Assembly (NCBI GenBank): GCA_900549245.1 | Contig: URNQ01000050.1 | Coordinates: 1-9,973, forward strand | Direction: 5' to 3' | DNA: 9,973 bases | From: an uncultured Collinsella sp. | GTDB taxonomy: Bacteria > Actinomycetota > Coriobacteriia > Coriobacteriales > Coriobacteriaceae | Shown: positions 1 to 4,745 of the stretch, in pieces | How positions within the stretch are numbered: the first letter of the stretch is position 1 | Layout of the letters: the number at the start of each line of letters is the position of its first letter | Made by a program: the position numbers and the translations under genes | Notes under the pieces: model-generated | The model's database searches: none | Told to the model about the DNA's origin: nothing | What the model saw: the letters and a program-made list of their open reading frames with translations, nothing else

Positions 1-155
1 TGCGCGATGGCCGCCGCCCCGACATTCCGGAGAGGGCGGCGCATGCCGATGCCGAGGCCAATCCCCTGTACCCCGTTCCGCTTTTAATGGACCGTTTGGA
101 ACTCGAGCATATGTACGAGGTCGTTGCGGGTGGTATGTTTGAAGACGAGAACTAG
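1..155 (+). CDS. 3' end of an unrecognised protein (partial)
   Basis: The last 50 codons of a gene that starts outside the window, read in the frame whose first whole codon is at position 3 and ending in TAG at 153-155. The visible tail is charged (DIPERAAHADAEANP), then has a hydrophobic stretch (LYPVPLLMDRLELEHMYEVV) and an acidic end (FEDEN). No motif identifies a family, so no function is offered. The stop codon overlaps the Shine-Dalgarno sequence of the aldehyde dehydrogenase that follows only 8 nt later, so the two genes are very probably co-transcribed. That the frame is coding is supported by the absence of stops, codon use like the neighbours and the tight junction. Confidence 0.65.
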   Translation, partial: RDGRRPDIPERAAHADAEANPLYPVPLLMDRLELEHMYEVVAGGMFEDEN

Positions 156-163
156 GAGGGCCC

Positions 164-1543
164 ATGAACACCGAGGAAATCGCGCGCATCGTTGCCGATC
201 AGCGCGCCTATTTTAAGACGCACGCCACGTTTGATGTCAACGCTCGCCGTCGCGCGCTCGTGAGCTTGCGCGACGCAGTGCGGGCCCACGAGGCCGATAT
301 TGCCCATGCGCTCAAGACCGATTTGGGAAAGTCGCATGACGAGGCGTATATGTGCGAGATCGGCACCTCGCTTTCCGAGATTCGTTATCAGATTGCGCAT
401 GTGGCTCGATGGAGTCGTTCGCGCCTGCGTCCGTGTGACCTCGCCAACGCCGTGAGTGTGTGCAAGACGCAGTCCGTGCCCTATGGCGTCACACTCATCA
501 TGGCTCCGTGGAACTACCCGTTTTTGCTGACGCTCGAGCCACTCGCCGGCGCCCTTGCCGCGGGCAATACCGTGGTCATCAAGCCGAGCGCCTATGCTCC
601 GGCATCGAGCGCGGTGCTCAAGCAGATCTGTGAAGAGGCATTTGATCCGCGCCTGGTGACGGTTGTCGAGGGCGGGCGCGCCGAGAATGAGGCGCTGCTC
701 GATGAATGCTGGGACAAAATCTTCTTTACCGGTAGTGTTCCGGTCGGCAAGCTCGTCATGGAGCGCGCGAGCAAAAACCTCACGCCTGTGACGCTTGAGC
801 TGGGCGGCAAGAGCCCCTGCATCGTGGACGCGACGGCAAACTTGAAGGTCGCGGCGCGGCGTATCGCCTTTGGTAAATGGCTCAACGTGGGACAGACCTG
901 CGTGGCGCCCGACTACCTGCTGGTCGATGCGCGCGTGCACGACGAGCTGCTGGGCCTCATCAAGGAAGAGGCTTGCCGTATGTTTGGTGAACATCCGCTC
1001 GATAACGAGGACTACGGGCATATCGTCAACGCCAAGCATTTTGCGCGCGTGCGCGGGCTGATCGATCCCGATAAGGTCGTGCTTGGAGGTGCCGCGCGCG
1101 AGTCGTCGCTCAAGATTGAGCCAACGATTTTGGACGGCGTGTCCCCCGATGACGCCGTGATGCAGGAAGAAATCTTCGGTCCCATCTTGCCGGTGCTGAC
1201 GTTTGAGAGCTTAGACGAGGCCGAAGCGTTCATCACGAATCGCCCGACGCCGCTGGCCCTGTATATCTTTAGTCAGGATCGCGCGGTCCAGCAGCGCTTT
1301 GCGCGCTACGTGCCCTTTGGCGGCGGCTGCGTCAACGACACCATTATGCATCTGGCTACGAGCCATATGGGCTTTGGCGGCATGGGCGCGAGCGGTATGG
1401 GGCAGTACCATGGACGCGAGAGCTTCGATACGTTTAGCCACAAGAAGAGCATCGTGAACAAGGCAACGTGGCTGGACGTGCCGTTCCGCTATGCCCCTTA
1501 CGCAAGCTGGAAGCACAAGTTCGTGCGCATGTTTGTGCATTAG
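164..1543 (+). CDS. Aldehyde dehydrogenase, class 3 type (NAD(P)+-dependent)
   Basis: A 459-residue aldehyde dehydrogenase, the usual length of the short ALDH3 class (long-chain, aromatic or coniferyl-type aldehydes), which lacks the N-terminal extension of ALDH1/2. It oxidises an aldehyde to the acid with NAD(P)+; the substrate cannot be read from sequence. Visible landmarks in order are APWNYPF at 114-120, the cofactor-binding lysine in IKPSAYAP (K140), the glycine motif FTGSVPVGK at 188-196, the general-base glutamate in LELGGKSP (E212), the catalytic cysteine in NVGQTC (C246) and EEIFGP at 335-340. All key residues are present, so the enzyme should be active. The ATG at 164 is preceded by AGGAGGG (154-160). 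The basic C-terminal end (WKHKFVRMFVH) resembles the tail of membrane-associated ALDH3 enzymes, but no transmembrane segment is clear. Confidence 0.95.
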   Translation: MNTEEIARIVADQRAYFKTHATFDVNARRRALVSLRDAVRAHEADIAHALKTDLGKSHDEAYMCEIGTSLSEIRYQIAHVARWSRSRLRPCDLANAVSVCKTQSVPYGVTLIMAPWNYPFLLTLEPLAGALAAGNTVVIKPSAYAPASSAVLKQICEEAFDPRLVTVVEGGRAENEALLDECWDKIFFTGSVPVGKLVMERASKNLTPVTLELGGKSPCIVDATANLKVAARRIAFGKWLNVGQTCVAPDYLLVDARVHDELLGLIKEEACRMFGEHPLDNEDYGHIVNAKHFARVRGLIDPDKVVLGGAARESSLKIEPTILDGVSPDDAVMQEEIFGPILPVLTFESLDEAEAFITNRPTPLALYIFSQDRAVQQRFARYVPFGGGCVNDTIMHLATSHMGFGGMGASGMGQYHGRESFDTFSHKKSIVNKATWLDVPFRYAPYASWKHKFVRMFVH

Positions 1544-1550
1544 AAAAGGG

Positions 1551-1590
1551 TGCGGGTAATACGAACATATGTTCCTATTACCCGCATTTT
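1551..1590 (+). terminator. Probable terminator of the ALDH gene, built around a LexA box
   Basis: A perfect 10-bp inverted repeat, TGCGGGTAAT (1551-1560) and ATTACCCGCA (1577-1586), begins 7 nt after the ALDH stop codon and is followed by TTTT (1587-1590). The 16-nt interior is not an open loop, because it holds a second, concentric palindrome (the LexA box at 1562-1575). The T-run is short, so termination may be partial. Confidence 0.6.
1562..1575 (+). promoter_or_regulatory. LexA/SOS operator (Cheo-box type)
   Basis: CGAACATATGTTCC agrees at all 14 positions with the Gram-positive SOS operator consensus CGAACRNRYGTTYC known for Bacillus DinR/LexA; mycobacterial boxes share the GAAC-N4-GTTC core. 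Its centre (between 1568 and 1569) is also the centre of the surrounding 36-nt palindrome. It overlaps the place where a -35 element would sit for a -10 box TAGACT at 1595-1600, so LexA bound here would block transcription of the small peptide gene at 1649. No other GAAC-N4-GTTC site was noticed in the window. Confidence 0.75.
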
Positions 1591-1600
1591 GCGTTAGACT
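1572..1600 (+). promoter_or_regulatory. Candidate SOS promoter of the small peptide gene
   Basis: A -10-like TAGACT (1595-1600) matches the actinobacterial TANNNT pattern. A poor -35-like TTCCTA (1572-1577) lies 17 nt upstream, inside the right half of the LexA box. Transcription would begin near 1607, which is itself an ATG. The promoter is inferred from position; the -35 is weak. Confidence 0.4.
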
Positions 1601-1606
1601 ACTGCT

Positions 1607-1636
1607 ATGGAGCACGGATGGGCCAACTCCCTTTAG
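1607..1636 (+). CDS. Possible leader peptide of nine codons ahead of the toxin-like gene
   Basis: ATG at 1607 opens a nine-codon frame (MEHGWANSL) that ends with TAG at 1634-1636. The ATG lies six nucleotides after the -10 candidate TAGACT and has no Shine-Dalgarno sequence, which would fit a leaderless message, a common type in actinobacteria. Its stop codon is exactly the 3-nt loop of the hairpin that masks the next gene's ribosome site, so a ribosome finishing this leader would melt that hairpin and could restart 13 nt further on. So short a frame can arise by chance. The placement, not the peptide, is the reason to list it. Confidence 0.3.
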   Translation: MEHGWANSL

Positions 1637-1648
1637 AAGGGATTTGGT
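1622..1648 (+). promoter_or_regulatory. Hairpin masking the Shine-Dalgarno sequence of the 27-codon gene
   Basis: TCCCTT (1628-1633) pairs perfectly with AAGGGA (1637-1642) across a TAG loop. Below a single C/T mismatch (1627/1643), CCAA (1623-1626) pairs with TTGG (1644-1647), and G1622/T1648 can add a wobble pair. The paired AAGGGA is the Shine-Dalgarno sequence for the ATG at 1649, so the full-length message should be poorly translated. Masked ribosome sites of this kind are typical of type I toxin mRNAs. Confidence 0.6.
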
Positions 1649-1732
1649 ATGAACGTAAGCGATGTTATTTCGTTATTGGCGTTGTTGATCGCGGCTATCG
1701 AACTCGGCCTGTTTATCGGCCGAATGAAATAG
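1649..1732 (+). CDS. Small single-span membrane peptide, candidate SOS-induced type I toxin
   Basis: A 27-codon gene, too short for ordinary gene callers. The ATG at 1649 follows AGAAGGGA (1635-1642) at a good distance. The product starts MNVSDVIS, continues as one hydrophobic helix (about residues 6-24, LLALLIAAIELGLFIG) with a single glutamate (E18) in its middle, and ends in the basic tail RMK. Size, a lone membrane span and a charged tail are features of type I toxins (TisB, Fst, TxpA/BsrG and the holin-like toxin group). The opening resembles TisB (MN, hydrophobic, x, D), but identity over so few residues proves little. A LexA box, a masked ribosome site and a probable opposing antisense RNA surround it. 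If it is a toxin, it would insert in the cytoplasmic membrane and depolarise it during DNA damage. It could instead be a harmless membrane peptide or regulator of another protein. Confidence 0.55.
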   Translation: MNVSDVISLLALLIAAIELGLFIGRMK

Positions 1733-1820
1733 CCGCCCCCGCGTAAGCGAAGACGGCCACTTCTCACGATGAAAACGTGTATCTGAGTTGGCAAGACCCG
1801 CTGCCACGGGTGCCATCCGT
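1726..1820 (-). ncRNA. Candidate antisense RNA (type I antitoxin) opposing the toxin-like gene
   Basis: Read on the minus strand, TTGCGC (1850-1855) and TAAGAT (1827-1832) form a promoter with an exact 17-nt spacer, giving a start near 1820. About 60 nt downstream a hairpin pairs GCCGTC (minus strand of 1752-1757) with GGCGGC (minus strand of 1732-1737), followed by TATTTC (1726-1731). The stem is complete only in the minus-strand RNA, where one pair is a G-U wobble; the plus strand has an A/C mismatch there. The RNA would overlap the 3' end of the toxin-like mRNA and its last codons, the arrangement of BsrG/SR4, TxpA/RatA and Fst systems. A further stem (1790-1814) would lie near its 5' end. 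No transcript evidence exists here. Confidence 0.35.
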
Positions 1821-1948
1821 GTTCCTATCTTATCTGCAAGCGTTCCGTCGCGCAAGCGTTGCGGCAAACGATTGAAAGACGCAGACAGGATGAATTTGTG
1901 TCCGCACGGGCCCGTAGACTTCTCAACTATGTGGTGGATGCTCGCTAA
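1787..1948 (+). other. Stop-free stretch with protein-like sequence but no convincing start
   Basis: Between TGA (1784-1786) and TAA (1946-1948) one frame stays open for 53 codons. Its latter half reads like a real protein end (ALRQTIERRRQDEF, then ARARRLLNYVVDAR), and the stop lies 18 nt before the start of the next gene. There is no ATG in it. The only usable starts are TTG at 1859 and GTG codons at 1898, 1931 and 1934, none with a Shine-Dalgarno sequence. The first half has four cysteines in a cluster (CHGCHPCSYLIC). It could be a gene remnant, a gene with an unusual start, or chance. It also overlaps the putative antisense promoter, so its base composition may have another cause. Confidence 0.2.
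1790..1814. promoter_or_regulatory. Bulged hairpin in the putative toxin/antitoxin overlap
   Basis: GGCA (1790-1793) pairs with TGCC (1811-1814) and CCCG (1797-1800) with CGGG (1807-1810), with a 3-nt bulge AGA on one side and a six-base loop. No T-run follows on either strand, so it is not a terminator. It would be a recognition stem-loop in either RNA of a type I pair. Confidence 0.4.
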
Positions 1949-1966
1949 TCGGCAATGGGGGCGGCC

Positions 1967-2146
1967 ATGTTTGATGACGATGACCTGTTCGATCTGGTAG
2001 ACGATCCGTTTGAGTGGGATATGCTGCTCGATGACGATGAGTTGGAACAGGATCGTAAGAAGCGGCAGGACAAGAACGCCCAGGGTGACGCGTCGAAAAA
2101 GCAGGACAAGCGCCGCCGAGGTCTGTTTGGCGGGCTCTTTGGGTGA
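1967..2146 (+). CDS. Small acidic/basic two-part protein of unknown function
   Basis: A 59-residue protein if the second ATG (1967) is used. That start has a G-rich ribosome site (GGGGG at 1957-1961) and begins MFDDDDLF. An ATG at 1955 in the same frame would add four residues but has no site. The sequence is divided sharply. Residues 1-29 are half Asp/Glu with hydrophobics at intervals (FDLVDDPFEWDMLLDDDELE), residues 30-51 are Lys/Arg-rich (RKKRQDKN, then KKQDKRRR), and the C-terminus is the tandem GLFGGLFG. No cysteines, signal peptide or membrane span are seen. The charge pattern suggests an intrinsically disordered, self-associating or nucleic-acid-contacting peptide, but the family is not recognised. 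It ends where the promoter of the metallophosphoesterase begins, so the two are probably separate units or read through. Confidence 0.6.
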   Translation: MFDDDDLFDLVDDPFEWDMLLDDDELEQDRKKRQDKNAQGDASKKQDKRRRGLFGGLFG

Positions 2147-2172
2147 CTGTCTCATCGCCGCGTTTGTATACT
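2143..2172 (+). promoter_or_regulatory. Promoter of the metallophosphoesterase gene
   Basis: A -35-like GTGACT (2143-2148) and a strong -10 TATACT (2167-2172) are separated by 18 nt and lie about 40 nt ahead of the start codon. The -35 overlaps the stop codon of the preceding small gene. Confidence 0.55.
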
Positions 2173-2212
2173 AAACAGGTCTTATACGCGTTGCGAAATG
2201 AGGACAGAGACG

Positions 2213-2758
2213 ATGATGTGGTTTACCGCCGACCTGCACCTGGGCGATACGAATATCTTGCACGACGCGGATCGACCGTTTGATTCGGTCGAGGAGATGA
2301 ACCGCAAGGTCATCGATGCCATCAATGAGTGCGTGGCTGTGGACGACCGCCTCTATATCCTGGGAGACTTTACGTATCGTTTGCCCATGGCGGAGGCAGC
2401 GCGCCTGCGCGAGCGCATCGAATGCCAGAACGTGACGCTCATCCGTGGTAACCATGATGGCGATTGGGGAGATCCGGACGCGCCGCACATTTGGGATGAG
2501 GTGCGCGATTATCTGGAGGTCGCCCCCGGTTACGCTAAGGGCCATCGCCTGGTAATGAGCCATTACCCCATGCTCAGCTGGAATGGCAAGGCGCGCGGCG
2601 CCATCATGCTGCACGGGCACATTCACAGCAGGGGAGACCGCACCAACGCGCGCAATCGCGATCGCGAGCGCCCTATCTTTCGCTACGACGTTGGCCTCGA
2701 TGCCAACGATTACAAGCCCGTAAGCCGTGATCAAATCCTTGACTTCTTTGGACTGTAA
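2213..2758 (+). CDS. Calcineurin-like metallophosphoesterase
   Basis: A compact 181-residue phosphoesterase of the calcineurin-like superfamily, which binds two metal ions and hydrolyses phosphomono- or diesters. All signature motifs are present in order: D7 and H9 in ADLHLGD, D52 in LGDFT, the GNHD box (79-82), H117 in SHYP and the final GHIH (135-138). It is near the minimal length for the fold and has no extra domain, so the substrate is open; relatives are annotated only as metallophosphoesterase or phage-type phosphoesterase. The start is placed at 2213 because GAGGA (2200-2204) sits 8 nt before it; an in-frame ATG at 2198 would add five residues but has no ribosome site. It has its own promoter and terminator, so it is probably monocistronic and soluble in the cytoplasm. 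Confidence 0.9.
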   Translation: MMWFTADLHLGDTNILHDADRPFDSVEEMNRKVIDAINECVAVDDRLYILGDFTYRLPMAEAARLRERIECQNVTLIRGNHDGDWGDPDAPHIWDEVRDYLEVAPGYAKGHRLVMSHYPMLSWNGKARGAIMLHGHIHSRGDRTNARNRDRERPIFRYDVGLDANDYKPVSRDQILDFFGL

Positions 2759-2776
2759 TTCTCGAACCATCACACA

Positions 2777-2813
2777 AACCACCACAAAGGCGCCTGTCCC
2801 CTTTGTGGTGGTT
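2777..2813. repeat. Perfect 14-bp inverted repeat (possible dispersed palindromic element)
   Basis: AACCACCACAAAGG (2777-2790) and its exact complement (2800-2813) flank a 9-nt loop, starting 18 nt after the phosphoesterase stop. No T-run follows, and a separate complete terminator lies immediately downstream, so this stem is not needed for termination. The length and perfection suggest a REP-like or small mobile palindrome. Only one copy is in this window. Confidence 0.6.
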
Positions 2814-2815
2814 CT

Positions 2816-2850
2816 GGCGCCGTTGCCATTATGGCAGCGGCGTCTTTTTT
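2816..2850 (+). terminator. Rho-independent terminator after the metallophosphoesterase
   Basis: GGCGCCGTTGCCA (2816-2828) pairs along its whole length with 2832-2844 (two G-T wobbles) over a TTA loop, and six T residues follow (2845-2850). This is a textbook intrinsic terminator. Confidence 0.9.
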
Positions 2851-2908
2851 GTCCGTGCGGCGCGGTAGAGTGTAGGCGGTTGAAATTTACGTCCATCGAG
2901 GAGCTGCT

Positions 2909-4666
2909 ATGAACGAGATCAAGTGCCCGCATTGTGGCGAAGTTTTTAAGGTCGACGCATCCGGCTATGCGGATATCGTCAAGCAAGTGCGCAATGCCGA
3001 GTTTTCGCGCGACCTGGATGAGCGTGTGAAGGCAGTCCAGCGCGAGGGCGAGCAGGCGCTGGAGCTTGAGCGCTCGCGTTCGACGGCTGCCTTGCAAAAG
3101 GCAGAGTCTCAGCGCAATGCTCAGCTTGCCGAGCAGAAGAACACTGCGGAGCAGAAGCTGGCACAAGAGGTTGCCAAGCGCGATGCTGAGCTTGCCGAGC
3201 TGCGCGCCAAGCTCGAGGGCGCTGCCGCAGAGCGCGAGAGCGCAAGTCAGCGCGCAGCGGTTGAGGCCCGTGCCGACGCTCAAAAGGAAAACGCCGAGCT
3301 TCAGCGCGAGATCGACAATTTGCGTGCGCAGCTGGGACGCAAAGATGACGAAGCCAAGCTTGTCGAGTCGGCCGCGCGCAACGCTGCTCAAAACGATTTA
3401 GCTGCACGTGACGCTCAGATTGCCGAGCTGCAGGCTAGGCTTGCCGCGGCGGACAAGGCCCAGGAGATGGCGCTTGCCGCCGCCGCGGCAGAGTCGCAGC
3501 GTGAGCTTGATGCCGCTCGCAGCGAGGCCGAGCGCGCGCTTGCTGACTACCGCGCGCAGGTACAAGAGAAGTTTTCCGCCGCAAAGGCTCAGTCCGAGCA
3601 AGAGGCCGAGGGTCTGCGTGCCCAGCTGCGCGAGCAGGAGCTGATGGCAAAAATGAACCTGTCGGAGGCGGTCGCCGCGGCGGAGCGAGAGCGCGATGAG
3701 GCACGTGCCAAGCTGACGAGCGAGTTGGCGGTGCGCGATTCTCGCGAGGAGCAGGCCAAGGCGGCACACGAGCTCGAGCTTGCGCAGGCCAAGCGTGCGA
3801 GCGATGACCTGATTCGCTACAAGGATGAAGAGATTGAGCGCCTTAAGGACATGAAGGTCCGCCTGTCCACCAAGATGGTGGGCGAGTCGCTCGAGCAGCA
3901 CTGCGAGACCGAGTTCAACCGTCTGCGCATGACGGCATTTCCTAACGCGTACTTCGAGAAGGATAACGATGCGTCCGAGGGTACCAAGGGCGACTTTATC
4001 TTCCGCGAGTGCGACGCAAGCGGCAACGAGGTCATTTCGATTATGTTCGAGATGAAAAACGAGAACGACGAGACCGCGACCAAGCATAAAAACGAGGACT
4101 TCTTTAAGAAGCTCGACCACGATCGTCGCCAGAAAGGCTGTGAGTATGCAGTGCTCTGCACGCTGCTCGAGCCCGAGAGCGAGCTTTACAATGCCGGCAT
4201 CGTGGACGTGAGCTATCGCTACGAGAAGATGTACGTGATCCGTCCGCAGTTTTTCATTCCCATGATCACGCTTCTGCGCAACGCCGCCATGGGTTCGCTG
4301 CGCTATAAGCAGGAGCTGGCGGAGTACAAACAGCAGAACATCGATGTCACGAACTTCGAGGCCAAGATGGAGAAGTTCAAGGACGGCTTCTCGCGCAACT
4401 ACAACCTGGCGAGTAAGCAATTCGAGTCGGCAATCAAGGAAATCGATGCCGCCATCAAGCAGCTCGAGAAGACCAAGGACGATTTGCGCCGCAGCACCGA
4501 GAACCTGCGCCTGGCCCACAACAAGGCCGATGAACTTACCATTCGCAAGCTCACGTGGGGCAACAAGACCATGAAAGCAGCGTTTGATGAGGCACGCGAG
4601 ACCGCGTCGGAGACAGGCGATGAGCCAGCCGAGGCGGATTCGTATGAGGTCGAGGAAGCCGAGTAA
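2909..4666 (+). CDS. DUF2130 family coiled-coil protein
   Basis: A 585-residue protein of the DUF2130/COG4487 family, whose role is unknown. Its parts in order are a short N-terminal CPHCG knuckle (C6, C9) like half of a zinc ribbon; a long Ala/Glu/Arg-rich coiled coil (about 35-320); and the conserved DUF2130 core (about 320-480), with GESLEQHCETEFNRLR, then GTKGDFIFRE and ISIMFEMKNE. A second helical region (about 485-545, KQFESAIKEIDAAIKQLEKT) precedes an acidic tail. D362 followed by E381-x-K383 is spaced like the metal site of a PD-(D/E)XK nuclease, which is my reading and not an established assignment. The ATG at 2909 has GAGGAG (2898-2903) upstream. There is no membrane span. It stands alone between two terminators. 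DNA or RNA processing, by analogy with the RmuC-like coiled-coil nucleases, is a guess. Confidence 0.9.
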   Translation: MNEIKCPHCGEVFKVDASGYADIVKQVRNAEFSRDLDERVKAVQREGEQALELERSRSTAALQKAESQRNAQLAEQKNTAEQKLAQEVAKRDAELAELRAKLEGAAAERESASQRAAVEARADAQKENAELQREIDNLRAQLGRKDDEAKLVESAARNAAQNDLAARDAQIAELQARLAAADKAQEMALAAAAAESQRELDAARSEAERALADYRAQVQEKFSAAKAQSEQEAEGLRAQLREQELMAKMNLSEAVAAAERERDEARAKLTSELAVRDSREEQAKAAHELELAQAKRASDDLIRYKDEEIERLKDMKVRLSTKMVGESLEQHCETEFNRLRMTAFPNAYFEKDNDASEGTKGDFIFRECDASGNEVISIMFEMKNENDETATKHKNEDFFKKLDHDRRQKGCEYAVLCTLLEPESELYNAGIVDVSYRYEKMYVIRPQFFIPMITLLRNAAMGSLRYKQELAEYKQQNIDVTNFEAKMEKFKDGFSRNYNLASKQFESAIKEIDAAIKQLEKTKDDLRRSTENLRLAHNKADELTIRKLTWGNKTMKAAFDEARETASETGDEPAEADSYEVEEAE

Positions 4667-4685
4667 GGCATAGCAGATAGTGCAA

Positions 4686-4723
4686 AAGCGGGGCCGCTGG
4701 CGATATTGCCAACGGCCCCGCTT
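4686..4723. terminator. Bidirectional terminator between convergent genes
   Basis: AAGCGGGGCCG (4686-4696) pairs perfectly with CGGCCCCGCTT (4713-4723). Inside, TGGC pairs with GCCA around GATATT. On the minus strand the stem is followed by TTTTG, and on the plus strand by CGTTTCG. It lies between the DUF2130 gene and the helicase gene, which converge, and serves both; it looks stronger for the helicase. Confidence 0.85.
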
Positions 4724-4745
4724 CGTTTCGATCCAGTATGTTCGG

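Noticed and set aside
1468..1746. A 92-codon plus-strand frame overlapping the ALDH end and the toxin-like gene.
   Set aside because: It crosses the terminator/LexA palindrome, has no ribosome site, and its sequence is not protein-like; it is an out-of-frame reading.
1769..1814. ATG-AAA-ACG-TGT-ATC-TGA followed 3 nt later by a hairpin, like a selenocysteine codon with a bacterial SECIS, joining a six-codon frame to the 53-codon frame downstream.
   Set aside because: The hairpin loop (CTGCCA) lacks the G and bulged U expected in bacterial SECIS elements, the ATG has no ribosome site, and the hairpin is better explained as part of the antisense region.
1673..2155. A 160-codon minus-strand frame opposite the small acidic protein, with a hydrophobic stretch resembling a membrane segment.
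   Set aside because: The hydrophobic run is the complement of Asp codons in the acidic protein; no ribosome site and no recognisable domain.
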